Below, piece after piece: positions 9,500 through 18,312 of a DNA stretch of 35,882 nt; within the stretch, counting starts at the first letter, position 1, and each line of letters opens with the position of its first letter. Made by a program: the position numbers and the translations under genes. The notes under the pieces were generated by a model, which did no database searches, was not told where the DNA came from, and saw only the letters and a list, made by a program, of their open reading frames with translations. Source of the DNA: an uncultured Anaerolineales bacterium (GTDB taxonomy: Bacteria; Chloroflexota; Anaerolineae; Anaerolineales; Villigracilaceae); assembly GCA_903829085.1 (NCBI GenBank), contig CAIKOL010000273.1, forward strand, positions 1 to 35,882. Direction: 5' to 3'.

Positions 9500-9547
9500 T
9501 ATGGTTCCTCGTGGAATTATTTGGTCGGGTAAATACATGAGCAGGGA

Positions 9548-10021
9548 TTATACCGATTTATCCTTCCAGTGTTCTTCCAGGTTTCGGACCTTCTCCACCC
9601 GGCGGGCATGCCGTTCCTGACCTGGGTCGTTACCAATGAAACGGGCAGCCAGAAAGGTTGCAACGATCTCTTTTACCAGATCGGGACCGACGACGCGGGT
9701 CCCGATGCATAACACGTTCATATCATCGTGCTCGACCCCCTGGTGCGCGGAATAGGTATCGTGACAAACACATGCAAATATGCCTTTTATTTTGTTGGCT
9801 GCAATACATGCCCCCACCCCAGAACCGCATAGCAAAATCCCGCGTTCAGCGTGCCCGGATTGGATGACTGAACCGAGTTTTTCAGCATAGTCGGGATAAT
9901 CTACTGGTTCAGTGCTGTCGGTCCCCAGGAAAAGAACTTCATCTCCAGCCTGAACCACAGCCTCGAGGACAGCTTGCTTCAATAAAAAACCAGCATGGTC
10001 GCAGGCAACTGCAATCTTCAT
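9548..10021 (-). CDS. rpiB: Ribose-5-phosphate isomerase B
   Basis: Interconverts ribose 5-phosphate and ribulose 5-phosphate. The 157-residue length is typical of RpiB/LacAB. Visible signatures are ACDHAGF (6-12), GTDS (33-36), LLCGSGVGACIAANK with likely catalytic Cys65, HDTYSA (87-92) and NVLCIGTRV. The true start is ATG 10021, preceded by GGAGAC; upstream in-frame codons lie outside the conserved fold. It is the first gene of the rpiB, tal-pgi, CAP lipoprotein set, so two of the three genes serve the same pathway. Confidence 0.95.
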   Translation of the reverse strand: MKIAVACDHAGFLLKQAVLEAVVQAGDEVLFLGTDSTEPVDYPDYAEKLGSVIQSGHAERGILLCGSGVGACIAANKIKGIFACVCHDTYSAHQGVEHDDMNVLCIGTRVVGPDLVKEIVATFLAARFIGNDPGQERHARRVEKVRNLEEHWKDKSV

Positions 10022-10146
10022 AATAGTCTCCAAATTATCGATCCGAGCGATCATCTGGCTGATAATGAGGTTTTTAATTGCCAACCCCTCATATCCCTGG
10101 CCCAAGAAAACACGCTAAGATTTTACCACCGGTGAAGAAATTCGAT

Positions 10147-10175
10147 TTGCGATTCTTCAACAATTATGCCATAAT
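10147..10175 (+). promoter_or_regulatory. Predicted promoter for 10209-11635 gene pair
   Basis: TTGCGA (10147-10152), a 17-base spacer and CATAAT (10170-10175) resemble a sigma-70 promoter. A 7-bp inverted repeat (10133-10139 with 10153-10159) overlaps the -35 region and could be an operator. Both are predictions from sequence. Confidence 0.5.
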
Positions 10176-10208
10176 ATCATTATTACAAATCCAATTAAGG
10201 AGAAAAGG

Positions 10209-10562
10209 ATGTGCGGATTAATTCTTGAAGGTCTGATGCTCATTTTTGGCCTGATCGGCTTGATCAGCGGAAAGCTGACCATCTCCAAGAAATTAAAAGT
10301 AAAGGGAACACCTGCCCGGATTGCTGGTTTCATCCTGATAATCCCCTTACCTGGAACCCTTTTAATGGGCTTTTTGCTTGGAATCCTACTAGGGAACTCG
10401 TTGCCACTCACAGATATCCAAAATATCGCCACGCTCGTAGAAATTGTTCTGGATTTGGGCTGTCTGGTTGGCGCCTACCTGTACGCCAATGCCAACAAAG
10501 TCATAGAAACGCCTGTCTCCTTTCCAACATCTCAACCTCCCGCTGTTCCTCCAATCCAATGA
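10209..10562 (+). CDS. Small membrane protein, unknown function
   Basis: A 117-residue protein with a good ribosome site (AAGGAG, eight bases before ATG). Three hydrophobic segments are visible at about 5-20, 38-62 and 72-92, separated by a basic loop (KLTISKKLKVKGTPAR). The C-terminal tail is Pro-rich (FPTSQPPAVPPIQ) and presumably soluble. I do not recognise the family. The next gene begins eight bases after its stop, so the two proteins are probably made together and may act together at the membrane. Confidence 0.8.
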   Translation: MCGLILEGLMLIFGLIGLISGKLTISKKLKVKGTPARIAGFILIIPLPGTLLMGFLLGILLGNSLPLTDIQNIATLVEIVLDLGCLVGAYLYANANKVIETPVSFPTSQPPAVPPIQ

Positions 10563-10570
10563 GGTGACCC

Positions 10571-11635
10571 ATGGCTACTCCTAATCCCGCTCAACAAATC
10601 GCCAGTGACATCAGCAGCCTCCAATCAAAGGTAAGTGAGCTGCAAGGAAGTGTCCGCCTGGCAAAAGTGCGCGACACAATTGAAGATCTGCAGACCAGCC
10701 TCAACAACCTTGCCCAGCGGATCGCGACCTTGCGAACACGCGGCTACGTATTTGAGAAAGACATGGAAAACCAGGCACAGGCTTTTGTGGAATCATGGGC
10801 ACTCCTGTACCCGAACCTGCAATCGCAAATCAATTTACAGTCAACAACGCTCGTCAATTCCCTGCGCCCCATCGAAATGCAAATGCCACAATTAGCCGCG
10901 GCTGCCAGCAATCCAGCCATGGCGCGCGGGTTACTTACCTCAATGCAGTCTGCCGTGAATATGCTCGACGACAAAGTATCAGCCACCGAAAACACGATCG
11001 CAGGAATGTACGACCAGTTTAATAACCAGGTCTACCAGTTCACTAAACATTTGAACGAAATTGAATTCCTGGTCGCACAACTTGCAGAAGCCACCTTTCA
11101 GCTCCTTCCTACGGAAGGCGGGATCGCAGCCATTAAAGCCGTCTGGTGTAAAACTGGTAAGGAACAGAAGGACGACCCTGAGGGGATCCTTTATCTGACC
11201 GACCAGCGCCTGCTGTTCGAGCAGAAAGAAGAGATCGTAACCAAGAAGGTGCTGTTCGTTGCCACCGAAAAACAGAAAGTACAGAAATTACAACTTGAAT
11301 GCCCGATCGCAATGGTTGACAAAGTAGACTTATCCAAGCAGGGGCTGATGAAAAATGAGGACCACATCGAGATCCGTTTCGCCAGTGGCGCGCCGGTGGA
11401 AGTGGTACACTTCCATATCTGGCAGGACAATGCCATCTGGCAGCAACTCATCAACCGTGCCAAGAGCAAGGATTTCGACAAGAGCCGCGCTGTGGCGATT
11501 GATCAAGCCGCAGTGGACAAGGTCAAGGCCGCACCGAGCCAGTGCCCGAGCTGCGGTGGGAATATCAGCCAGGTTGTGATGCGAGGGATGGACAGCATTA
11601 CTTGTGAATATTGCGGGTTTGTGATCCGCCTTTAA
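10571..11635 (+). CDS. Coiled-coil, PH-like and zinc-ribbon protein
   Basis: A 354-residue cytoplasmic protein of unknown role with GAGGTG before its ATG. Residues about 8-60 and 120-175 look like helical coiled coils. Residues about 185-300 contain ILYLTDQRLLFEQKEEI and later beta-rich strands, reminiscent of bacterial PH/GRAM-like domains. The C-terminus is a zinc ribbon with Cys325, Cys328, Cys345 and Cys348. Pairing with the preceding membrane protein suggests a membrane-associated scaffold or sensor; this is inference. A strong terminator follows at 11652. Confidence 0.85.
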   Translation: MATPNPAQQIASDISSLQSKVSELQGSVRLAKVRDTIEDLQTSLNNLAQRIATLRTRGYVFEKDMENQAQAFVESWALLYPNLQSQINLQSTTLVNSLRPIEMQMPQLAAAASNPAMARGLLTSMQSAVNMLDDKVSATENTIAGMYDQFNNQVYQFTKHLNEIEFLVAQLAEATFQLLPTEGGIAAIKAVWCKTGKEQKDDPEGILYLTDQRLLFEQKEEIVTKKVLFVATEKQKVQKLQLECPIAMVDKVDLSKQGLMKNEDHIEIRFASGAPVEVVHFHIWQDNAIWQQLINRAKSKDFDKSRAVAIDQAAVDKVKAAPSQCPSCGGNISQVVMRGMDSITCEYCGFVIRL

Positions 11636-11651
11636 TGTGAATTATCTACGC

Positions 11652-11685
11652 AAAAGGCGGCAGGTGATGACCTGCCGCCTTTTTT
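11652..11685 (+). terminator. Bidirectional intrinsic terminator
   Basis: A perfect stem AGGCGGCAGGT/ACCTGCCGCCT (11655-11665 and 11670-11680) with a GATG loop is followed by six T. Four A before the stem give T on the other strand, so it can end both the plus-strand pair and the minus-strand DUF429 gene. Confidence 0.92.
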
Positions 11686-11704
11686 GTGAAAAAATCCAAA
11701 ACGA

Positions 11705-12469
11705 TTACAAATAAGCCTCTTTCAATTCAGAAACAGGCAGGACGATTTGTCCCTCCTTTTGATCACCAACCCATATTACATCTCCTGGGTGATTGGATGC
11801 CAGGTAAGCAGTGTAGGCTGCCACCATCGCATCCAATTCTTCTGATGAGTAAATGAGATCCATCGGTAGAACACCCTTCGATAAGCGGTGCCGGGTAATT
11901 TCTTCAAAAAACTCCATCGGGTCTTTGATCCCCATATCATGCTCGTAGAGTACAAGTTGCCGTTGCAAGCGCCCTTCCAGGGTGGGCTTGGGAAGAGGGA
12001 TTTGGCCCAGCAGGGCACAATACGAGGCGTGTGGGTGCGCTTCCAGCCACTGGTGACTGGTATCCTCGGAAGGGTAAGGTTTAAACCCCAACCCATCCAA
12101 TTGGCGGTAGAAATCGAAACCCGCCTGCATCCAGGCCGCACAGGTCTCAGGCCGGGAGGGCGTCGGTGATATCGAGATGCCGCGCCCCCGTAACTCATAC
12201 TCCACCATCCGGATATCGACCCCGCGCAAGTGACCCGGCGTCAGGCTTTGTTCTTCCATTTTCTTTCGAACCAGGCCTTTATTTGGACAACGCGGCGCAT
12301 TGATTGCCACAACTGTTGCCTGCTGACCTCCCAAGAACGCGAGCACATCTTCCATCTCGCAGGAAGCCAATGCCAGTAATTGGCAATCTTCATCAAGAGC
12401 CGCGTATGTAAATGGGTGACGCCCACCGGATGGATCAATGCCAATGAAAGTTGCTTTTGAGAATAGCAT
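11705..12469 (-). CDS. DUF429 family protein (RNase H-like fold)
   Basis: A 254-residue protein resembling DUF429, a family predicted to have an RNase H-like nuclease fold. Supporting motifs are the first strand FIGIDPSGG with Asp12, VVAINAPRCPNKG, the RGVDIRMVEYELRGRGI segment, and E-rich EGRLQRQLVLYE with a later HPGDVIWVGD. Nuclease activity has not been shown for most members. No clear ribosome site precedes ATG 12469, so the start is the least certain part. The gene is divergent from folB (71 bases between starts) and shares the terminator at 11652. Confidence 0.8.
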   Translation of the reverse strand: MLFSKATFIGIDPSGGRHPFTYAALDEDCQLLALASCEMEDVLAFLGGQQATVVAINAPRCPNKGLVRKKMEEQSLTPGHLRGVDIRMVEYELRGRGISISPTPSRPETCAAWMQAGFDFYRQLDGLGFKPYPSEDTSHQWLEAHPHASYCALLGQIPLPKPTLEGRLQRQLVLYEHDMGIKDPMEFFEEITRHRLSKGVLPMDLIYSSEELDAMVAAYTAYLASNHPGDVIWVGDQKEGQIVLPVSELKEAYL

Positions 12470-12540
12470 AGGATACTGGTAGCCTGGGTTATGGTAAACT
12501 GATTATCCATAGTTTAGAACAAAAAAGGATTTAACGCAAC

Positions 12541-12891
12541 ATGGATAAGATACTAATTCAGAACCTGCGCGTCCAGGGCATTCTTGGCGTGAACGATAAG
12601 GAGCGAACCACCCTTCGTGAAATCCTCGTCAATATCATCCTCTTTACAGATACGCAACCTGCTGCCCACTCTGACGATATCGCCGACTGCGTCGATTATT
12701 CAAAAATTGCAAAAGACACCCGCGCTCTGATCGAGGTCGCGCAGCGCTTCACTGTGGAAGCGCTCGCGGAAGATATAGCCAATTTATGTCTCAACAAACC
12801 GGGGGTTCAACAGGTAACGGTACGGGTTGAGAAGCCTGGTGCCGTAACAGGTGTAGAATCCGTCGGAGTGGAGATCGAACGAAGTAACTAA
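12541..12891 (+). CDS. folB: Dihydroneopterin aldolase
   Basis: Converts 7,8-dihydroneopterin to 6-hydroxymethyl-dihydropterin and glycolaldehyde in folate synthesis. The 116-residue length fits. Motifs are the N-terminal strand [19 protein letters not shown], the VDYSKIAK segment, VEALAEDIA with the active-site-region Glu, and the end strand [17 protein letters not shown] lies upstream of ATG 12541. Its stop codon overlaps the end of folE on the other strand by four bases, so two genes of one pathway are transcribed toward each other. Confidence 0.93.
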   Translation: MDKILIQNLRVQGILGVNDKERTTLREILVNIILFTDTQPAAHSDDIADCVDYSKIAKDTRALIEVAQRFTVEALAEDIANLCLNKPGVQQVTVRVEKPGAVTGVESVGVEIERSN

Positions 12892-13523
12892 ACCTGCAGC
12901 GGTGTAGCCCCCCTGCTGATATTATCGAGGAATTCCTGCCTGGTAGCCAGGTTTGCCCGAAATGCCCCGTGCATGGCTGAAGTGGTCAGGCGGGCATTGT
13001 GTTTCTGAACACCGCGCATGCTCATACAAAGGTGCAGTGCTTCAACCACCACCGCCACTCCCTGCGGATGGAGCAGGTCCCGGATGAAATCCGCGATCTG
13101 ACGGGTCATCCGCTCCTGTACTTGCAGGCGGTGAGCATAAACGTCCACTATGCGGGGAATTTTGGAAAGCCCCAATACTTTGCCATCCGGGATATATGCC
13201 ACATGCACGCGCCCCATGAATGGTAACATATGGTGTTCGCACAGACTGTAAAATTCAATATCGCGCACCAAAACCATCTCATCATACTTGACATCAAATA
13301 AAGCATCGTTCACCACCGTCACCGGGTCCACCTGGTATCCAGACAGTAATTCTGCATACATGCGGGCAATCCGTTCAGGGGTGCGCTTCAGTCCATCCCG
13401 GGTGGGATCTTCACCAACGGCCTGCAGAATCCGTTGCACAGCCGACTGTACTTCGGCCATATCAATCTTGCTTTTGGCAGTCACTTCATCAGCGGTGTTA
13501 TCGTCAAAATCAATAATTCCCAT
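12888..13523 (-). CDS. folE: GTP cyclohydrolase I
   Basis: Makes 7,8-dihydroneopterin triphosphate from GTP, the first step of folate/pterin synthesis. The 211-residue protein has the zinc ligands Cys95 and His98 ([10 protein letters not shown]) and Cys166 ([11 protein letters not shown]), plus [20 protein letters not shown]. This is the zinc-dependent type IA enzyme. The start at 13523 has AGGTGA upstream. It lies downstream of hpf on the same strand, but a terminator at 13537 separates them, so it may have its own promoter or be read through. Confidence 0.97.
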   Translation of the reverse strand: MGIIDFDDNTADEVTAKSKIDMAEVQSAVQRILQAVGEDPTRDGLKRTPERIARMYAELLSGYQVDPVTVVNDALFDVKYDEMVLVRDIEFYSLCEHHMLPFMGRVHVAYIPDGKVLGLSKIPRIVDVYAHRLQVQERMTRQIADFIRDLLHPQGVAVVVEALHLCMSMRGVQKHNARLTTSAMHGAFRANLATRQEFLDNISRGATPLQV

Positions 13524-13536
13524 GGGTCACCTACAA

Positions 13537-13568
13537 GAAAACTGGCCCCGAAATCCTTCAGGGCCAGT
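13537..13568 (-). terminator. Terminator after hpf
   Basis: Arms ACTGGCCC/GGGCCAGT (13541-13548 and 13561-13568) form a hairpin, followed on the minus strand by TTTTC. It lies between the hpf stop and the folE start. Its place inside a same-strand pair means partial read-through or attenuation of folE is possible. Confidence 0.75.
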
Positions 13569-13586
13569 CGCAAAGGGCCGTGAAGA

Positions 13587-14150
13587 TTAACCTACTCTTG
13601 GTTCGATCAGTCCGTAAGTCCCATCGCGGCGATGATACAGTACATTGATGGAGTTCGTCTCTATATTGAAAAAGATAAAGAAATTATCGTGGCCCAACAG
13701 TTTCATCTGTTCCAGCGCTTCAGCTTCGTTCATTGGGATCAGGTCAAAGGTCTTATGCCTGGAGACGACCTGAACTTCCTCCTCGACGGTTGTTTCTGTG
13801 GGAACCGAGACAACCTCTGCGGCAGACCGGCCATCCCCGCGACCGTGAAAATGCTTGCCTTTAAACCGATCCAATTGCCGTTGCATCTTGTCTATGGCGG
13901 TATCAAAGGCCGCGAGCATATCATCGCTACGTTCTTCAACGCGCAATAAAGCTTTGTGCCCGCGCACAGTGATCTGGGCCACATTCCGGTCCTTGGCGCT
14001 GCGTGCCGATTTGAAATAATCCAGGTCCACTTTGACAAGGTCGATCTCATTCAGGTAGCGGTCCAGCTTGGAGGCTTTCTTGGTAATATAGTCTTTCAGG
14101 TTGTCCGCAATTTCCAGGTTCCGTGCATATACTTCAACTTCGACTGCCAT
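13587..14150 (-). CDS. hpf: Ribosome hibernation promoting factor, long form
   Basis: Binds the 30S decoding region and promotes inactive 100S dimers in starved or stationary cells. The 187-residue protein has the S30AE N-terminal domain (about 1-105, with YITKKASKLDRYL) and the C-terminal dimerising domain (about 125-187, FDLIPMNEAEALEQMKLL, FFIFFNIETNSINVLYHRRD). Both together define the long form. I chose ATG 14150, placed behind a strong AGGAGG, instead of an in-frame codon 42 residues earlier. It begins 32 bases after the comF stop, so it may be co-transcribed from the pilus operon, although its own promoter is likely. Confidence 0.95.
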   Translation of the reverse strand: MAVEVEVYARNLEIADNLKDYITKKASKLDRYLNEIDLVKVDLDYFKSARSAKDRNVAQITVRGHKALLRVEERSDDMLAAFDTAIDKMQRQLDRFKGKHFHGRGDGRSAAEVVSVPTETTVEEEVQVVSRHKTFDLIPMNEAEALEQMKLLGHDNFFIFFNIETNSINVLYHRRDGTYGLIEPRVG

Positions 14151-14182
14151 AGGTTCCTCCTGTGAGATTGGAATTGGGTTGC

Positions 14183-14911
14183 TTAAATCTTGTTCGGACC
14201 GTGATAAGGCAAAGCGCGGGCTATTGTCAGTGCATATATTGACCTCGCGCCTGCATCCAATAAAGCGCTGGCGCAAGCTGAAAGCGTGGCTCCTGTGGTG
14301 GCAACATCATCAATGAGTAGTACGGTTGTCCCAGAAACCTTTGCAGCCTCAGCATGAAAAGCGCCTCGGACATTTTCCCTGCGTTCTTGAAATGTCAGTC
14401 CCACCTGAGACCTGGTCTCACGTGCACGAACCAGCGCCCGGGGTATATACCGCCAGTGATTGAGCGCTGCCAGAGGCAGCGCCAATAATCCGACTTGATT
14501 ATAGCCGCGTTCCTTCATCCGTTCTTTCCCCAAAGGAACCGGGACAACCATGTCAACATCCCAGCCCAACTTGCCAACAAACTCCGCAAAGTGTTGTGCC
14601 AGAGCGTCACCCAGGGCCATATTCCGGTAATACTTAAGTTTATGTAATGCGTGGCGGATAGGGCCTTCAAAAACCAGCCAAGAGCGCATCATTTCATATG
14701 GGGGAATGGACTCTTTACAGTTACTGCATTGACCCGGGTGGGAAAGTGGCACTCCACACGTCTGGCACACAGGTTCCGGGATAATCTGAACCTTTTGCCG
14801 GCAATCTGGACACCAGCGGAATCCAGTTCGTCCGCATCCCCCACAAACTGGTGGAAAAAGCCAATCCAGACTAGCCCATGCCCACTGGTTTAGTCTATAA
14901 GTCGAAGACAC
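14183..14911 (-). CDS. comF: ComF-family phosphoribosyltransferase-like protein
   Basis: ComF proteins assist uptake of transforming DNA in naturally competent bacteria; their exact activity is unsettled. This 242-residue copy has two zinc-ribbon-like Cys sets (23, 26, 34, 37 and 49, 52, 62, 65), the segment MVVPVPLGKERMKERGYNQV and the PRPP loop VLLIDDVATTGATL (197-210). The start is a GTG at 14911; an in-frame stop lies just upstream, and the GGAG is too close to be ideal, so translation may depend on coupling. Its start is 15 bases after the tadC stop, placing it at the end of the Tad pilus operon. Confidence 0.9.
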   Translation of the reverse strand: MSSTYRLNQWAWASLDWLFPPVCGGCGRTGFRWCPDCRQKVQIIPEPVCQTCGVPLSHPGQCSNCKESIPPYEMMRSWLVFEGPIRHALHKLKYYRNMALGDALAQHFAEFVGKLGWDVDMVVPVPLGKERMKERGYNQVGLLALPLAALNHWRYIPRALVRARETRSQVGLTFQERRENVRGAFHAEAAKVSGTTVLLIDDVATTGATLSACASALLDAGARSIYALTIARALPYHGPNKI

Positions 14912-14926
14912 TCCAGGTCAGCCACC

Positions 14927-15877
14927 TTACACGAAGTACTTCAACGATCCGTAAAGCCGAAGGCCAGCTGGGGTTAGCAACACAATCATTAACGCCGGAA
15001 AGATAAAAAGGCCCATTGGAAATATCATTTTGATTGGGGCTTTATGGGCTTCTTCTTCAGCATGCTGGCGGCGCTTGATCCGCATCTGATCAGATTGAAT
15101 CCGTAAAACTTTCGCCATGCTGACACCCAGCATTTCAGACTGTATCACTGCAGCCACAAAACTAGTCATCTCAGGTAAACCGAGCCGTTCTGACATATCT
15201 CTTAATGCATCGCGGCGCAATTTACCCAATTGGATTTCTCGAATTACCCGGCCAAATGCCATGGATAACTCGTTGTCCCATTTTTCATTCACCTTCGACA
15301 TGGCCGCGTCAAACCCCAGGCCTGCTTCCACGCAAATCGTCAATAAATCAAGAGCATCCGGCATTGCCTTGCGCACCCCTTTTTGCCGGCTATTTACTTT
15401 GCTCCGAATCCAGAGGTCTGGAAAGAAATAACCCAAAACTGTAAAAACCAAAACAATCAATAGCTTAATCGGAAGGGTAAATGTATGTGAGAAAAGAGAG
15501 ATCAGGAATATCAGGCCACCAAACAGACCGGCTGCCACAAAATGCAATACCATGAAAGTGGAAGCATCCATCCGGCCGGGATTCCCGGCCATTTCCAACC
15601 GTATGCGCGTCTGCTCCACCACGTGTTGAGGAGTGAAGCGGGACGATACTTCACCCAACCGGCGCATGATTGGCAGCATGACGCGTTCAGAAAAAGGTTG
15701 TGAAAGCTCAATTTCCTCAAGCGTTACAGTTTCACCACGCTGGCTGTATTCAGCCAGGCGTTCGGCCAAAGGATCATCTATTTGAGATTTCGATTTTCGG
15801 ATGCCAGCCATAACCAGCACAATGGCACCGGTGATCACACCAACAATAACCACGATGATAATGATCGTCGTAAGCAT
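14927..15877 (-). CDS. tadC: Tad pilus inner-membrane platform protein TadC
   Basis: Type II secretion F-family membrane protein that forms the platform of the Flp/Tad pilus with TadB. The 316-residue protein has an N-terminal membrane helix (about 3-24), a cytoplasmic F domain (DALDLLTICVEAGLGFDAAM, ALRDMSERLGLPEMTSFVAAVIQSE) and paired helices around 110-150 and 285-305. The start has AGGTG upstream and comes one base after the tadB stop, so the two are tightly coupled. Confidence 0.93.
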   Translation of the reverse strand: MLTTIIIIVVIVGVITGAIVLVMAGIRKSKSQIDDPLAERLAEYSQRGETVTLEEIELSQPFSERVMLPIMRRLGEVSSRFTPQHVVEQTRIRLEMAGNPGRMDASTFMVLHFVAAGLFGGLIFLISLFSHTFTLPIKLLIVLVFTVLGYFFPDLWIRSKVNSRQKGVRKAMPDALDLLTICVEAGLGFDAAMSKVNEKWDNELSMAFGRVIREIQLGKLRRDALRDMSERLGLPEMTSFVAAVIQSEMLGVSMAKVLRIQSDQMRIKRRQHAEEEAHKAPIKMIFPMGLFIFPALMIVLLTPAGLRLYGSLKYFV

Positions 15878-15878
15878 A

Positions 15879-16841
15879 TTACACCTCTACATTGGCGATA
15901 CGAGTCATTATGAAATATCCGAAAACAATTAACAATCCTGCCGCTCCCAAGGCAATGCCACCACAAAGGGCATTCGCCTTATTAAAGAATTCCATTACAT
16001 AACTGCGGTTCAAAAACCACAGAATGCAAAGCAGGATGAGTGGCATTAATGCAAGCGCTCTTCCGGAATAAATTGCCTGGGCGGTTAGAGCACGAATATC
16101 GCCCTTGATCCGGATGCGTTCACGGATCGTGTAAGAAATAACATCCATGATTTCAGCCAGATTACCGCCAACCTCGCGCTGCACGTTGATGGCAGTAACA
16201 AGAAAATCAAGGTCCTGGCTCGGGATGCGCCTGAGCAGGTTGGCAAGGGCTTTCTCCATGGGAATACCCAGTTGCATTTCTTGCACAACCCGCCTAAATT
16301 CATCGCAAATGGGAGCTGGTAATTCCTTACTCACGGCTTCCATGGCCTGCAATGTTGAAAAACCCGCCCGAAGACCATTTACCATCAGGTTTAGCATATC
16401 AGGTAATTGGTCATTAAAATGCGTCAGGCGTTTGGTTTGCTGGTTTTTCACATACATCCGAGGCAGTAATGCGCCAATTCCTCCTCCTATGGCTGCTGAA
16501 AGAAGGAGCCTTCCACCAAGCAAAAACGCGATCAATGCGCCGCCGATAACAGCGATAACATACAGGGCCATATACTCGCCCGGTTTGAATTTCAAATCGG
16601 CACGCGCCAACTCCCGGGAAATACGATCACCGAATGACGATTTCTCGACGCGTTTATTCACCCAATCAGTTAGTGCACCTTTGGTGTCGGCGGTGGGTGA
16701 GTCTGCCTTTTTATCTTCTTCAAGATATTTATTCAGGCGATCATCCATCGATGACTTATCACCAGTTGCTGAAACAATAATTCCAACAACCAGTAACACA
16801 AGAGCAATTACACCGCCGCCAATCAGTAAAAAGGTAGTCAT
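15879..16841 (-). CDS. tadB: Tad pilus inner-membrane platform protein TadB
   Basis: Partner of TadC in the pilus platform. The 320-residue protein has an N-terminal helix (about 4-24), membrane segments near 90-120 and an F domain (LPDMLNLMVNGLRAGFSTLQ, MEKALANLLRRIPSQDLDFL, REVGGNLAEIMD), then two C-terminal helices. AGGTGA precedes ATG 16841. It follows cpaF by 35 bases. The motif set is the usual one for TadB and differs from TadC in order of charged segments. Confidence 0.93.
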   Translation of the reverse strand: MTTFLLIGGGVIALVLLVVGIIVSATGDKSSMDDRLNKYLEEDKKADSPTADTKGALTDWVNKRVEKSSFGDRISRELARADLKFKPGEYMALYVIAVIGGALIAFLLGGRLLLSAAIGGGIGALLPRMYVKNQQTKRLTHFNDQLPDMLNLMVNGLRAGFSTLQAMEAVSKELPAPICDEFRRVVQEMQLGIPMEKALANLLRRIPSQDLDFLVTAINVQREVGGNLAEIMDVISYTIRERIRIKGDIRALTAQAIYSGRALALMPLILLCILWFLNRSYVMEFFNKANALCGGIALGAAGLLIVFGYFIMTRIANVEV

Positions 16842-16876
16842 TTATCACCTATCCAAAACCTTCCCGACTCCGCTCA

Positions 16877-18292
16877 CTAATATCTCTGCCTGTTGCCAAC
16901 GCCAAAGATTGAAGGCGGCAAATGAATACCAGCAGCCTCAATCTTATCCATAAATTTCGGACGCAGACCGGTCGGCCGCATATGACCGAGAACTTTTCCA
17001 TTTTCCAGGCCAGTCTGCTCGAATACAAATAAATCTGTCGTGGTAATGACATCACCTTCCATGCCACTGACTTCAGTAATATTCACCACTTTGCGCGACC
17101 CATCACGCATGCGTTCTTCGTGGACTACCAGATCAATTGCTGAAGAAACCTGTTCACGGATGGCCCGTATTGGCAATTCCATCCCCGCCATCATTGTCAT
17201 TGTTTCAAGACGTGACAGAGTGTCGCGCGGGGAGTTCGAGTGCAAAGTGGTCATGGAGCCATCATGACCCGTGTTCATGGCTTGTAACATATCCAGCGCC
17301 GCATCATCACGGATTTCACCGACGATGATCCGGTCCGGGCGCATACGAAGAGCGTTAACCACCAGATTACGAATGGTAATTTCACCTCGACCTTCAATAT
17401 TCGGCGGGCGGGACTCCAGGGTGACAACATGCTCCTGGCGAAGCTGAAGCTCGGCCGCATTTTCAATGGTAAGGATGCGTTCATCGCTCGGTATAAAGCC
17501 GGAAAGTACATTTAGCAAGGTGGTCTTGCCAGAGCCTGTACCACCGGATATAACAATATTTAATCGCGACTCAACACAGGCTTTAAGAAATTGCAGTGAT
17601 TCTGGAGTAAGTGTACCAAACTGAACCATCTGCTCAATCGTAATAGGTACTTTTGAGAATTTTCGGATGGTCAATACCGGGCCGACCAGAGAAATGGGCG
17701 GGATAACAGCATTTACGCGCGAGCCATCCGCTAACCGTGCATCCACATACGGGCTGGATTCATCAATGCGCCGTCCCAATGGAGCAACGATGCGGTCAAT
17801 AATACGCATCACATGGTCATTGCTTTCGAAAGTGACCGGCACACGATGAATTTTACCCTTGCGCTCGATATAGATATTCTTGGCCCCATTCACCATCACT
17901 TCCGTGATGGTCTCATCTTCGAGAAGAGTTTGCAGGGGACCAAGTCCCAAGATCTCGGCTGTGATCTGCTCGAAAAGGCGGGCGCGCTCGGGCCTGGAAA
18001 GAACTATATTTTCCTCGCCTAGTATTTGCTCAAACAAACCTTGTATCGTCTTGCGAACATCCTCTGTCCTGGTAATATCCATGGACGGGTCAAGTTCGGC
18101 CAAAAGCCGATTCTGGACACGGGTTTTCAGGTCAAAGTATGTTCCAGCCTGGGGTGTTGTACTGGGAGCGCTCACCCTGCGAGCCTGTAAAGATGAAAGC
18201 CGGGATGCATCGCCGCCAGCTGCCTGAGGAGTACCGGCTGATTGTTCGGGAGGTTTCCCCTGTCCTTGTTCAATCCGTTTTAGTAAAGACAT
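16877..18292 (-). CDS. cpaF: Tad pilus assembly ATPase (CpaF/TadA)
   Basis: Secretion ATPase that powers Flp pilus assembly and possibly retraction. The 471-residue protein has a helical N-terminal region, Walker A GGTGSGKT (250-257), the Asp box [11 protein letters not shown], Walker [10 protein letters not shown] and the His box [13 protein letters not shown] chose ATG 18292, which has GGAGG five bases upstream; an in-frame TTG four codons earlier would place that ribosome site inside the gene. It lies directly after the cpaE gene (20-base gap) and before tadB. Confidence 0.96.
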   Translation of the reverse strand: MSLLKRIEQGQGKPPEQSAGTPQAAGGDASRLSSLQARRVSAPSTTPQAGTYFDLKTRVQNRLLAELDPSMDITRTEDVRKTIQGLFEQILGEENIVLSRPERARLFEQITAEILGLGPLQTLLEDETITEVMVNGAKNIYIERKGKIHRVPVTFESNDHVMRIIDRIVAPLGRRIDESSPYVDARLADGSRVNAVIPPISLVGPVLTIRKFSKVPITIEQMVQFGTLTPESLQFLKACVESRLNIVISGGTGSGKTTLLNVLSGFIPSDERILTIENAAELQLRQEHVVTLESRPPNIEGRGEITIRNLVVNALRMRPDRIIVGEIRDDAALDMLQAMNTGHDGSMTTLHSNSPRDTLSRLETMTMMAGMELPIRAIREQVSSAIDLVVHEERMRDGSRKVVNITEVSGMEGDVITTTDLFVFEQTGLENGKVLGHMRPTGLRPKFMDKIEAAGIHLPPSIFGVGNRQRY

Positions 18293-18312
18293 CACTGCCT
18301 CCAAATCACCTA

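Noticed and set aside
14150-14276. Longer N-terminus for hpf
   Set aside because: The extra 42 residues overlap comF and lie before a strong AGGAGG and the conserved S30AE start.
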